From contig OY783214.1 of assembly GCA_963678705.1 (NCBI GenBank), forward strand, positions 11,656,001 through 11,720,000: a DNA stretch of 64,000 nt, written 5' to 3'. The notes under the pieces are model-generated. The model made no database searches and was not told where the DNA came from. It worked only from the letters and a program-made list of their open reading frames with translations. Numbering within the stretch: the stretch's first letter is position 1; each line of letters starts with the position of its first letter. This document shows positions 50,801-59,611 of the stretch, one piece after another. This DNA is from Panorpa germanica (lineage: Eukaryota > Arthropoda > Insecta > Mecoptera > Panorpidae). The translations under genes were made by a program, and so were the position numbers.

Positions 50801-52498
50801 ATGGTGCTATAGATTTCTATAGAAAATTTGACAGTTATGAGAAAGGTTTTGGAAACATTGATGGGGAACATTGGCTTGGCTTAGAGAAAATATATGAAGT
50901 AAGTCGAACTAACGTTAAAGTCCAAAATCGCAGAGCCTTCAGACTGACGTCATTCTAGCAAAGCTAAATTTTTTTCGAATAAATAGTGTAATAAGTACTT
51001 AAGAACGTATGTGTAATTGCTAGCTTGAAAGCGATCGGTCTGTTGGTTCTGAGATCTTACTCTATTAGAACTTGTACACACTTGTTTATTATGAACATTC
51101 ATTTTATTTATTTCTTGATCTAGTTGACCAAAAATAGTGACACAGAGCTATATATAGAATTAGGTGACTTTGAGGATCAGAAAAGATTCGCGCGGTACGA
51201 TCATTTTTCAATTTGTTCTGCAAGCGATGCATATCGATTGAATATTGAAGGATACTCGGGAGATGCAGGTAAGAATATTTACATCTGACTTTACTTTTAC
51301 ATATTCAATAATTATTTTAAATTATATTTTTCTGTTTAGGTGATTCTCTCTTAGGAGCAAATGGAATGAAGTTTTCGACTCAAGACAGAGATTTGGATAC
51401 GTGGCCTGATAATTGCGCTGTCAAATTTCATGGAGCCTGGTGGTATGGAGCTTGTCATGCTAGGTAAATTACTCAAACTAAATATTGCCTTATTTGAGAA
51501 TAACCACGCTCTAGCGATAAACTTACAAGTCGGTAAAGACCATTGAAATATATAGATAAAACTTAAACCAAATTGCTAAGATTGTCACGTTTTAGAAAAA
51601 AAATGTGTTAAGGTGTAAACTTGCATTTTTTAGTCAACGAAGAACTTGTTGAATGAATTTTGGTTGTTTGCACCTTTATTTTAATTCTTATCATTTTTTT
51701 ATTATTCATGGGCTTCTTAGGTCCATTTTCAGGTACTGTAAATTACAATAACATTAATTTACATCTTAAATTACCTCTTTTCCTACTTCTTTTCCCCTTT
51801 CTATTCTTTTTTTTTATTCAGAACTCCTCTGCTTCCCCATACCTACTTGAATTCTATCTGGCATTTATCAATCTAAATTTCTTATAAATATACAATACTT
51901 TTATTAATTCGTTCAATTTCTGATACGCGTACAAATTGTGTTAACTCATCTGAGGTGTTTTTAAGAGTGATGAAAAACGTAACAAACAAAATATGCTTTG
52001 TGAAAGAAACTAGAAAGGGTAATAGGGATAAAATATTAGATACAAATCTGTGTGAGTCATAAATCAGTGTCTGGAATAAACTTATTTTTTTTTGTTTAGT
52101 TACTAAATTCAATTATTTATACTTAAAAGAGTTCGCAAGCAACATATCAGTAAAATGTAATTAACGAAAACTAGGATTCCTGATAATTAATATTTAACCA
52201 TTAATTGGTGTTCCAAGACTGCCATTGTGGAGTGTACTTTAATACTTTATTTTTATATAAGAATATATACATCTTTCTTTAATCGTGATATACAATTTCG
52301 TATCTCCTGTATCCAGAAGATTTTCTTACATATAGGCATTATATTTTCAGCAACTTAAATGGAAAATATCTAAAAGGAAAAACGGAAGAATTTGCAACAA
52401 GTGTAGTGTGGCATTCATGGCATCAACATCATTATTCTCTCAAAAACACCAGGATGTTGATTCGCAGAAGGAACTTAGTTATTAACAAACCCAATTAA
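44824..52498 (+). CDS. Secreted tandem fibrinogen-related (FReD) lectin, 16 exons
   Basis: Exons: 44824-44909, 44980-45098, 45917-46056, 46384-46500, 47969-48113, 48630-48753, 49134-49254, 49364-49425, 49778-49831, 50015-50047, 50129-50232, 50319-50470, 50782-50898, 51124-51268, 51340-51463, 52351-52498. All have GT/AG borders, phases join, and the total is 1791 nt (596 residues). Order: signal peptide 1-17, helical segment 18-68, FReD1 about 76-284, helical linker 285-368 in four small exons, FReD2 about 377-596. Each FReD shows the family pattern: early Cys pair, WT|V, GEHWLGL-type turn, YSGDAGDS, Ca-site D-x-D-x-D, then CA...GAWWY..CH.SNLNG. FReD lectins (tachylectin-5, ficolin-like) bind acetylated sugars outside the cell; this role is inferred. 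Two FReDs in one chain is unusual, since most family members have one. Confidence 0.92.
45189..45274. repeat. 86-bp inverted repeat (hairpin) in lectin intron 2
   Basis: Left arm begins ACCTGTTATAAAATTTATAC and the right arm is its reverse complement with about two mismatches over 30 nt. Loop about 25 nt. Could be a tiny transposon relic or a transcribed hairpin in the lectin pre-mRNA. Confidence 0.65.
45917..49254 (+). CDS. FReD cassette 1 (exons 3-7) of the lectin gene
   Basis: Five exons of 140, 117, 145, 124 and 121 nt encode residues 69-284. Seen: EDCSEV near the start, DFYRNF and GEHWAGL (exon 4), [10 protein letters not shown] and YSGDAG (exon 5), the calcium-site run DVDND at 218-222, then [16 protein letters not shown] with Cys228 and Cys241 as a disulfide pair (exon 6), and [10 protein letters not shown] then MMIRPI (exon 7). 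Exon 7 ends in phase 0, so FReD1 reads straight into the linker and does not stop. Confidence 0.92.
47161..47423 (+). mobile_element. SINE copy in lectin intron 4
   Basis: CCTCGGGTTCAGTTCTCGGA (B box), GTTTGGTTGTTATTTCAGTT, AACATTGTAGGAGGTTGTAA, CCAATGTTAAAC at the tail. Confidence 0.7.
48290..48540 (+). repeat. Pyrimidine-rich tract in lectin intron 5
   Basis: About 250 bp strongly biased to C and T ahead of the exon 6 acceptor (48629). Similar purine-rich tracts on the other strand occur at 17395, 19190 and 27720. Probably repeat-derived. Confidence 0.45.
48783..49070 (+). mobile_element. Family E hAT-like element inside lectin intron 6
   Basis: Perfect 16-bp ends CAGAGGCGGCCTTAGG and its inverse; flanks ACAATAGC and ACAATGGC (7/8). 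Right half is family core. The left half instead carries a 75-bp copy of the lectin exon 9 donor and intron 9, followed by TTTTCGCCGCGAAAA-type palindromes also seen at 26660-26715. Confidence 0.88.
49364..50232 (+). CDS. Helical linker exons 8-11 of the lectin
   Basis: Four small exons (62, 54, 33 and 104 nt; residues 285-368). They are rich in Glu, Lys, Gln and Leu, with hydrophobic spacing suggesting a coiled coil, and one Cys near residue 294 that could bridge chains. The same kind of segment precedes FReD1 (exon 2), so a helical part was probably duplicated with the cassette and later split up. Likely role: chain association, as in other FReD lectins (inference). Confidence 0.85.
49466..49677 (+). 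mobile_element. Family F element in lectin intron 8
   Basis: Ends AGTTCAAATTACGAGG and its diverged inverse; both ends carry GTTCGGCGGYGA. Flanked by TATA on both sides, compatible with a TA target duplication. Confidence 0.75.
50319..52498 (+). CDS. FReD cassette 2 (exons 12-16) of the lectin gene
   Basis: Exons of 152, 117, 145, 124 and 148 nt. Exons 13-15 match exons 4-6 exactly in length and phase, which shows an intragenic duplication of the whole cassette. Residues 369-596. Seen: [23 protein letters not shown], an extra Cys in FSICSASD, Ca-site run DRDLD (522-526), [16 protein letters not shown] (Cys532 and Cys545), and [11 protein letters not shown]. The end is basic (MLIRRRN) and differs from FReD1. 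Exon 16 lacks one residue after NGKY compared with FReD1 and with the second copy of this exon downstream. Confidence 0.92.
51680..51860 (-). mobile_element. LINE subfamily 2 tail in lectin intron 15
   Basis: Minus strand: a purine-rich stretch, then ATGGACCTAAGAAGCCCATG and an A/T-rich tail. The 75-codon plus-strand frame here is a shadow of this repeat. Confidence 0.6.
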
Positions 52499-52505
52499 AA
52501 CAACC

Positions 52506-52518
52506 AATAAATAATAAA
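52506..52518 (+). terminator. Poly(A) signals after lectin exon 16a
   Basis: Two AATAAA hexamers (52506-52511 and 52513-52518) start 8 nt after the stop codon, and a third lies at 52567-52572. They would end the 16a transcript before exon 16b. Confidence 0.6.
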
Positions 52519-52846
52519 CTTAAAAATGTATTTTGAATTGATAATACAAAGAAGACTACAATTATTAATAAAACGATTTATTATTTGATGTATTTGTACC
52601 TATTTTAATTAGTCCTTATAACACTTTAATTACCTTGTAGTAAGGTAGAAAGTGTTAAACTTTATGCTCGTATATGAAATACAGAAAATGAACTTCGAAA
52701 CTTGTAAAGCTAGACAATTTGTAGATAATATTTCTAGTTAGATCATTTCCAATTATGTTTTACCTAAATTTTATTGAAACATTATACAGAAATGGAATGG
52801 GGATGAAGAAGTGTGTTAATTGTGTTATTCTTTTGTTTTTATGCAG

Positions 52847-52997
52847 CAATTTGAATGGAAAATATCATCTAAAAGGACCGACTGTAGAATATGCGGTTGG
52901 AGTGAATTGGTTTTCCTGGCATCAACATCATTATTCCCTTAAAAGCACCAGGATGTTGATTCGTAGAAGGAACATTGCTGTCATCAAACCACAATAG
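52847..52997 (+). CDS. Alternative terminal exon 16b of the FReD lectin
   Basis: 350 nt after the stop of exon 16 is a second copy of that exon: acceptor TTTTTATGCAG|C, the same phase (completes AG|C = Ser), and an open frame ending TAG at 52995-52997. It keeps [16 protein letters not shown] and TRMLIRRRN, but differs in the middle (TVEYAVGVNWF) and at the end (IAVIKPQ). It restores the residue missing from 16a. No exon 15 copy lies between, so it can only be used by splicing from exon 15 (donor 51464), skipping 16a and its poly(A) signals; the product would have 597 residues. Alternative: an unused relic, but it has no frame damage. Confidence 0.8.
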
Positions 52998-53204
52998 AAG
53001 ATGTCTATAAATATCTACATCGTTAGCGGTTCCACAGACTCTTGAGACCACAATGACTTTTGTACTAATTGTATAAATGTATTCTTTGATTGTATCTAGT
53101 AAAATTTCAGGTACCACATTTTCGTATACTGATCTGTATAAAATATTTTTTTAATTTAAACAAAAATATAACATAAAACTTTTTTTTAACTTTTGTTTAT
53201 TAAA

Positions 53205-53405
53205 TTTATTTAACTTGACTTTGGTAGCTATATGGTGTCGGGCCTCATATATGTCGGCTCCACCGCTACCTAATTAATTTTTATGATTAAGTATGCAGGT
53301 ATACATAATCAATTTAATTCGCAAACAAATAAAACCAGAAATGCTGAAAGCCAGAGAGATACAGCACTCAGATTTAAGCATCTTGCTTTCACACAGTGTG
53401 TCATC
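53205..53405 (-). mobile_element. SINE copy downstream of the lectin
   Basis: GGGCCTCATATATGTCGGCT and ATACATAATCAATTTAATTC; the head is diverged. Confidence 0.7.
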
Positions 53406-54261
53406 ATCATTACCTTTTAATAGATGTTAATCTTATATTATTTGCCTTTATTAAATTATAACATTTAATAAATATTTTTCGATATAATTATTTCAAAATA
53501 ATGCTATCCATAAGTTGATATATTTCTTCAAACAATAACAAAATATTTAAAGCAATTTGTCTGACAAGCATCCAGTTTTTTTGGAACAGAAACCTGATCT
53601 TTTGTATTTAGTGAATTACTGTCAACAAGTTCTTAAGTTCTTCTACAATTAATCAGCATTAGTTTCTTCTTTTTATGCGTGGATGATAAATATATCAAAC
53701 AAAGAGTAGACTAAGTATATTTGCTTTCTTGCCGTCTGTATCAAAAAAAAGTACACTTCTTTAGAAATTTGTTTTGGAACATAAATATTTTTTTCAAAAG
53801 ATTTTTAGGTCATTTATTTATAGTTTAGTTTAGTTCTATTACTTAACGTTGATAATATTATTATTTCAGAATATTTATTATAGTAGAATTTAAAATATTG
53901 CAAATACAATTATGCTCTTATATCTAAACTTATATTTAATTGTTTAAAATAGACCACCAGCTTACATACTGTAAGCATGGCGTTTATAAATTGTCAGTGT
54001 CGTAAAGAAACTAAGTACGTTAGTCTTCAGAAAGGAGAACTGATCAAAAGAGAGAAGTAGTTATTGCAATTTAGAGATCGTAACTTGTTGAGTGCGTTTT
54101 TTCATTAACAATGTACACCTACAATATTTGTAATTTTTTTTGGAAAACATAAATTTTAAATGTTAAAATTAAACATACGTTGTCAAAAGAATACATCTGT
54201 ACCTGTTCAATGGAATTTTCTAATATAAGGCACTATTGTATCAAAATTGCCCCTTTTTTTA

Positions 54262-54450
54262 AATTTGTTTAACGTCAGAGAGTTTCCGATATTCAGTCCT
54301 ATTAACATGGCCGTTCTTGTAGTGTTATGGCTTAATATATGCGAAATACACTGCTGCCTAATATATCTATGATAGTATACGTATATAATTTAACTCGATA
54401 ACAACCCAAAGACACAGCAATCAGCGTCAAGTATCATCCAATATGTCGTC
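54262..54450 (-). mobile_element. SINE copy with a deletion at the B box
   Basis: TTTCCGATATTCAGTCCTAT at the tail side; GACACAGCAATCAGCGTCAA at the head. The segment between TAACAAC and CCAAAGACA is lost. Confidence 0.7.
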
Positions 54451-55015
54451 TTATTATCCTATAAAAATGTGTTCCAATACTATTGTGAGAAAATGGTGAG
54501 TTCCGCAAATACAAAGCTTACTCATAAATGATAGTGCTAATAACAAATATATATTGGTAAAACACAAAATGAACGGCACATTAATATAGAAATGACGTCA
54601 CAACAGATGTTTTATTCCACGTTTTACCAATTATCGACATAAAACAAGTATTAACAGTTCCCCGCGAGTTATAAATCTGTCAGGTGGGTGAGGTAATTTA
54701 TCGATTAATTATTTTTGGCACTAATAATCGCTAATATTTGAAGAAATATTGTATTTGCTATTATTTTAGGTAATTTATGTATTTTCGCTTTACTTTATTA
54801 ATTAGAACCATGTAATTTTTGTTAAAAACTTTAGCTCGAAATTTAAACAAATAAATTATGTTTGAAAATATTATATTTTAATTTAAACCTTTATAAGGAA
54901 GCAAAAATATTGTTGTATTATTTCTTTCTGTATATCATCAGTCTTGTTTACACTGCCTGCGCCTCGGGATGAAAATGAACATCTTTTGCCATTGGTGTTA
55001 CACATTACCCTAATT

Positions 55016-55187
55016 TCACTGCCACTGATGCTAAATACTGACTGCTGGATCTTCAAGTTCGATACCCGGACCAGAGCTATATTTTTTGGGTTTGGATTTA
55101 ATCAAGTCAAATGAAGTTATGTATTCACTTAATCATAAACTTATTAGGGTGTAGCACAATGGTGTAGCCATCATATAGGAGGCCGCA
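55016..55187 (+). mobile_element. SINE copy, older, head-truncated
   Basis: CAAGTTCGATACCCGGACCA (B box) and TATATTTTTTGGGTTTGG; ends at GGAGGCCGCA, directly before the younger SINE's target duplication. Confidence 0.7.
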
Positions 55188-55199
55188 GAATTGTTTATA

Positions 55200-55467
55200 T
55201 TTTTTTTTTTTTTTTATTTAACGTCGGCCTATTTCCGATGCTGAGTCCTATCACCGACGACCTCCTTCAATGTTGGCAGTATTTATGGTGTCGTGGCCTC
55301 ATATATGTGGGCTACACCACTGCCTAATAACTGTATGATTATGTATGACCATAATCAATATAAGTTCATAATAACCAAACCCAGAAAATATATATCTGGT
55401 CCGGGGATCGAACCCGAAGACACAGCAGTCGGCGTCAAGCATCAATGCTCTCGGCCACTGTGTCGTC
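55200..55467 (-). mobile_element. tRNA-derived SINE, youngest copy
   Basis: Flanked by perfect 12-bp duplications GAATTGTTTATA (55188-55199 and 55468-55479). On the minus strand it starts GACGACACAGTGGCCGAGAG (A-box-like TGGCCGAG), has the B box GGTTCGATCCC, a unique body and an A-rich tail. The head resembles a Ser/Leu-type tRNA with a long variable arm. It is inserted next to a LINE 3' end and an older SINE. Confidence 0.92.
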
Positions 55468-55479
55468 GAATTGTTTATA

Positions 55480-55850
55480 GTTATTTTTTTTAAATATAGT
55501 TTCTCGGGCTTCCTAGGCACGTAGCCTTTTATCGCCCCTAATATATTCTGCTTCTTCTTATACTTTGTATCCCGACAACAAGAATGATCTGTTCATGGCT
55601 ACTGCTGTTATAAATTTCGGTTTCTCAATCAAAAAGGCGGTGTTAACAGGAAGCGTCTGCGAAGTCTGTAGCACCGCCCGTTGGAGTCCATTTCTTGCCA
55701 TTGCTGTATTTTTACATTGCCACAGAATGTGGTCAGGGTCTGCCTCTTCTTCACCACATTCGCATTTAGTTTCGGAGCTCCAGTATGATTCATTCTTAGC
55801 CTTGAGGTCATTGTAATTAATCTTCTTGGCCATTATTGTTTATAGTTTAC
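55480..55850 (-). pseudogene. 3' end of a non-LTR retrotransposon (LINE subfamily 1)
   Basis: The minus-strand frame 55833-55558 (91 codons) contains CECGEEEADPDHILWQC, the CxC...H...C motif found near the C-terminus of LINE reverse-transcriptase proteins, then a stop, a short 3' UTR (GGCTACGTGCCTAGGAAGCC) and an A-rich tail. The copy is 5'-truncated, so no reverse transcriptase domain remains. Confidence 0.8.
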
Positions 55851-56042
55851 AAGATAAAAATTATGAAAATATTGTGGTTTTCTTCGTTGGTAAAATTTTC
55901 GTCAAGACCACTTATAAGGCACGTAAAGATTCACGTAAAATACATTTCAAACCTTTTGCCTGTTAAAGCATGTATTAGATAATTATTAAGTAAATAAACT
56001 AAAAGTAATAAAAATAAAACTCAAACATTTTGTATAATTTTC

Positions 56043-56048
56043 TTTATT
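56043..56048 (-). terminator. Poly(A) signal of the antigen 5-like gene
   Basis: AATAAA on the minus strand about 70 nt after the stop codon, the only canonical hexamer close to it. Confidence 0.6.
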
Positions 56049-56118
56049 AATTCATGTCTAATCAAATTTAATTATAAAGTAATTAGATATATAGCCAATA
56101 TCAATGTTTGCTTTAGTT

Positions 56119-59100
56119 TTAAGCACACAAACCCTTAAACTTTTTACTACATCCCTTAGGACATTTAGAGCACGGAGTTCCTATTTCATAGACGGGAGAA
56201 CCGATCATGTTACCAAGAGCATAATTGCAAGCTACAAAGTATTTAGCCCAGCCGCCTTTTTCGCTACTAACTGCGGCACATCCGACCTTTGTTGATTTGT
56301 CCCAGACTAATTGTGTATAGTGCCCAATCATTTTTCTAAAATATTGAATGTTAATTTAAGTAATTAGTAATTTATTTAAATTATGTTATTAGAAACTTAC
56401 GTAGAAAGTGCAAACGATTCAATTGTCTGAACAAAAACATCTTTGACTTCATTAAACCAACCGTCTACTGCAATTTTCAAAAGGTCTTGTACTTCTTGCT
56501 TTGAATAACCAAACATCATTACAGACGCCAAATTCTGACCGTTTTGCTGATCTGCAAGAAATTGATTAATACATTTCTCAAGTGTCAAGTGACAAACTAT
56601 CAAAGGTATTGTCGTCATATAGCTAATATGATTTAAAATATTTTTTGTATATAGATGGAAGAAATGGGACAGTGAAAATTTAAATTCAAATTTGTACCAC
56701 ACCAGTGTCGTTACGCATACAAAATCTATATGAATGTATATTCAAATACTATCAAATATTCCATATAAAATTATTAATTTAACATTCAACTTGAGCAAGT
56801 TCCCAAAAAAATCACTTTTATTATAATGGTTTTGAAAAAGTTACAATCGTTAATAGAGAATATGACAAATATTGTCCTGTAAACAGAATGGCATAGTGTC
56901 TGGAAAACCAGGATTTGACAACGTTGGACATTCAAAACACTACAAAACACTAAAACTCAACGTAAACAAGTCAGTACTGCGCATCAACTATTTTTTTATT
57001 GTTCACATACCTATTATACACATTTCGCTTTCTCAAAAGTTATTTTTTTTTATATTCAGCAAATATTTTTATTACACCACACTAATTAAAAGGAAACACA
57101 AAGTAACTCACCTGTATTACGACATTTGTCATGTTTCATTTCGCACTGCAGGGTATTAAGATAAGCTAGGTAGGCAAGTTCGGGATCCCACTTCTGAAAA
57201 GTAAATGTTAAAACATCCTTTAATTATCGCAACCAACGTTCACTTTCTTTGTTTCACTACAGTTCGATAAATATTACAGTTAACATTTCCTTTTCTTCTT
57301 CCTTCTTCTTCTTCGTCCTTCCCAAATATAATCTCTTATTCAAAAGCTTTATGAAAGAGCTGATTTGACTTACTTGTATATCTAATTAAATTAATAATAT
57401 AATAATGTAGCTAATTAACATAATTACGAGAGTATTCATAGCAGCGGCTTGTGGTAGCGTTTCACCCGCGCCATTCTGAACATGTCCTAAAGCCATCCTG
57501 CTCCTTGCTTTATTATGGGCAATAAGAGCATATTGTATATCCTCGGATGAAAACACGTATTTGTGGAATTTGGGTCCACAATTGCTGGATGGTTCACCCT
57601 AAGGAAAATGTTAAATATATTTTAAATGTCACAGCAAAACACAAACATTTATAATGAATATTTGACTGCTGTGTCTTCGGGTTTGATCCCCGTCTTTGAG
57701 ATCAGAGTTATATTTTTTGGGTTTGATTGTTATCAAGCTAAATTACATAATCATAAAGTTATCAGGCAGTTAGTTAAGATTGCTTAAAAAGTTTGCTAGA
57801 GAGGAATTAACTAATGTTTCTACTTTTGTTTTTGAAATTCAGTTAGTTAATGAATTAACATACACAAAGAAAAGGTAAATAGTGAATGTAATTTCAACTG
57901 TGTAGCCCAAAGGCACGTAGATGCACATGTTGTAATATCAAAACGAATGATGCAAAAGCAAAATAGTATGTGGGTTTAAAATGGGCGTACATGTAATTAT
58001 TAATTAAAAAATAAAAATTTAATTATAAAGTGACAAAGCGATTATTCGTGTGATTATTCAAACATACCGTATTGTTGCATCCTATATGAGGGCCTTGTGG
58101 ACATTGTACAGCACAATAATCACGCGCTTCTGATTCGTTCGAAAATGTCAAACAAAGAGCAGATACAACAAACACTACTGCGGATACTGTAATGAAAATA
58201 TTACATTAAATGTAAGGCCCTGATCACACTGCGATTTAAACCTCAGCGTTTATTCTCACATGAAATCATATGAGCATGCACACACTACAGGTTTCTAATT
58301 TTCAATGTGTTACAAAGCCGTCAGAAAAAACCGCTGAGGTTTAAATCGCAGTGTGATCAAGGCCTAAGCGACAACTATTCAGCACGGAAGTCAGTCAACA
58401 TATTGGATTTTATTATGAAACGTGGAAGGGAAACCGGGCGAAATCCAGTAAATACAGTCTAAGGCTAACTATTTTGACCCCATTGAGGAATAATTCTGCG
58501 CGATACATAGTTTTTAATACACACACCACTGGTTTTAATTCTCTCGGAATGTGGACACACGCACTACGGAATTAATTCTACAAAAACTATATGCTGTTGT
58601 CGGCGTATCTCTTTCAAAGCAATATATCATCTGTCGTTGTATATCTTTGAACATTCATTAACATGACAAAATATGTAAATACAACAGTATAAAAACTAGT
58701 CAAGTACTATATACGTATAAACTTAGATGAATATAAGTTATAGTATACAGAACTAAAACGTCATGTGATTTAGTTAAGACGAGTTGTTTTCCATAACTAT
58801 ACTTTATCATAAGATGAACCTTCTAGTTTAATGTCTATTGATACACCACTGCACCTGTCTGCATCTGTATCATTTTCCACTTCCACTGTTTCGTTCGCAA
58901 ACGCAAAGAACTGTCCCTTGGTACAGCTTCCAGGAACTATGCGACTTTGAGTAGAACATAGTACAGAACTTTGTAAAGACGTATGAAACATATATTGAAT
59001 ACAGATATATGAATACATACAGTGGTGAATTATAGGGTATTTCAACAAGAGCATTCATTTTAAATTTCGCATCATTTTTGAAGTGTCAATATACGTGAAG

Positions 59101-59522
59101 TTTTCTTTGGATTAAATAAAAGCATCACCATTAATGAAACACAATATCTGCCAAATGTTACCGAAATATTAAGTTTTTCTATTAATTTAAAATGAGTGCT
59201 CTTGTTGAAATATCAATAAAATAACCGCTCTTGTTGAAAGATCGTATACATATTTCTAAACAACACAATAAAATAAAAGGACGGTTTTCCCAAGAGCAAT
59301 GATGCTTGATACTACACTGATGCATCTTCTGATTCAATACCCGAACCAGCGCTATATTTTCTGGGTTTGCTATTTTGAGTATATTAGGCAGTGTAAGAGT
59401 TTACATATAGGAAACCTTGACGCCATAAATACTGCAAATTAATAATATAAAATACAACCAATAAAATTAATATTTTCTTTCCAGATAAGATAAAATGATT
59501 ACAACTATGTTAACTTACCCAT
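56119..59522 (-). CDS. Antigen 5-like secreted CAP protein, six coding exons
   Basis: Exons (minus): 59522-59519, 58186-58068, 57598-57428, 57193-57112, 56551-56401, 56335-56119; all with GT/AG borders, 744 nt, 247 residues. The first coding exon is just ATG G. Signal peptide about 1-22, then the antigen 5 N-motif DYC...C....HIGC, the NCG pair, and the CAP domain: HNKARSR (His69), WDPELA, HDKCRNT, GQNLAS, WFNEV (Glu160), GHYTQLVW (His181), FVACNYALGN, and a Cys-rich end. One of the usual two glutamates is Gln131, as in many insect antigen 5 proteins. The family is secreted into venom, saliva or haemolymph; some members bind small ligands or scavenge oxidants, but the role here is unknown. Length is normal. 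Confidence 0.93.
57664..57776 (+). mobile_element. SINE fragment in antigen 5 intron 2
   Basis: GACTGCTGTGTCTTCGGGTT then TGATCCCCG, body TTTTTGGGTTTGATTGTTAT. The A box and tail are missing. Confidence 0.7.
58216..58364 (+). mobile_element. 149-bp Harbinger-like short element
   Basis: Long inverted repeats (about 34 bp) starting GGCCCTGATCACACTGCGAT, flanked by TAA on both sides (58213-58215 and 58365-58367). A 3-bp TWA duplication is typical of PIF/Harbinger. Lies in antigen 5 intron 1. Single copy here. Confidence 0.8.
58797..58990 (-). other. Unidentified coding-like stretch in antigen 5 intron 1
   Basis: Minus-strand frame with GSCTKGQFFAFANETVEVEN then DADRCSGVSIDIKLEGSSY, ending in TAG. 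The composition is protein-like. A weaker sister (SGVLIDI......SYPIK) reads on the minus strand at about 32870-32945. It has no start or acceptor I would trust. Probably a relic shared by two places. Confidence 0.25.
59037..59213 (+). mobile_element. Family C element in antigen 5 intron 1
   Basis: Ends ATTTCAACAAGAGC and its inverse. A second stray family C end (CTCTTGTTGAAAG) follows at about 59228. Confidence 0.8.
59293..59445 (+). mobile_element. SINE copy in antigen 5 intron 1
   Basis: AGAGCAATGATGCTTGATAC, GATTCAATACCCGAACCAGC, CTATATTTTCTGGGTTTG. Confidence 0.7.
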
Positions 59523-59603
59523 GTTATTAGCAATTGATGGCACTTTTTAATTCGTTTCAGTTCTTTACCAAACAACGTTTGTTTTACATTGCCCAGAGTT
59601 TTG

Positions 59604-59611
59604 TATTTATA
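59604..59611 (-). promoter_or_regulatory. TATA box of the antigen 5-like gene
   Basis: TATAAATA on the minus strand, about 80 bp upstream of the start codon. This puts transcription start near 59580 and gives a leader of roughly 55-60 nt without an intervening ATG in frame. Confidence 0.6.

Noticed and set aside
55381..55467. Possible tRNA gene (A and B boxes)
   Set aside because: The head lacks a proper acceptor stem, continues into a SINE body and A-rich tail, and is flanked by target duplications, so it is a SINE and not a tRNA gene.
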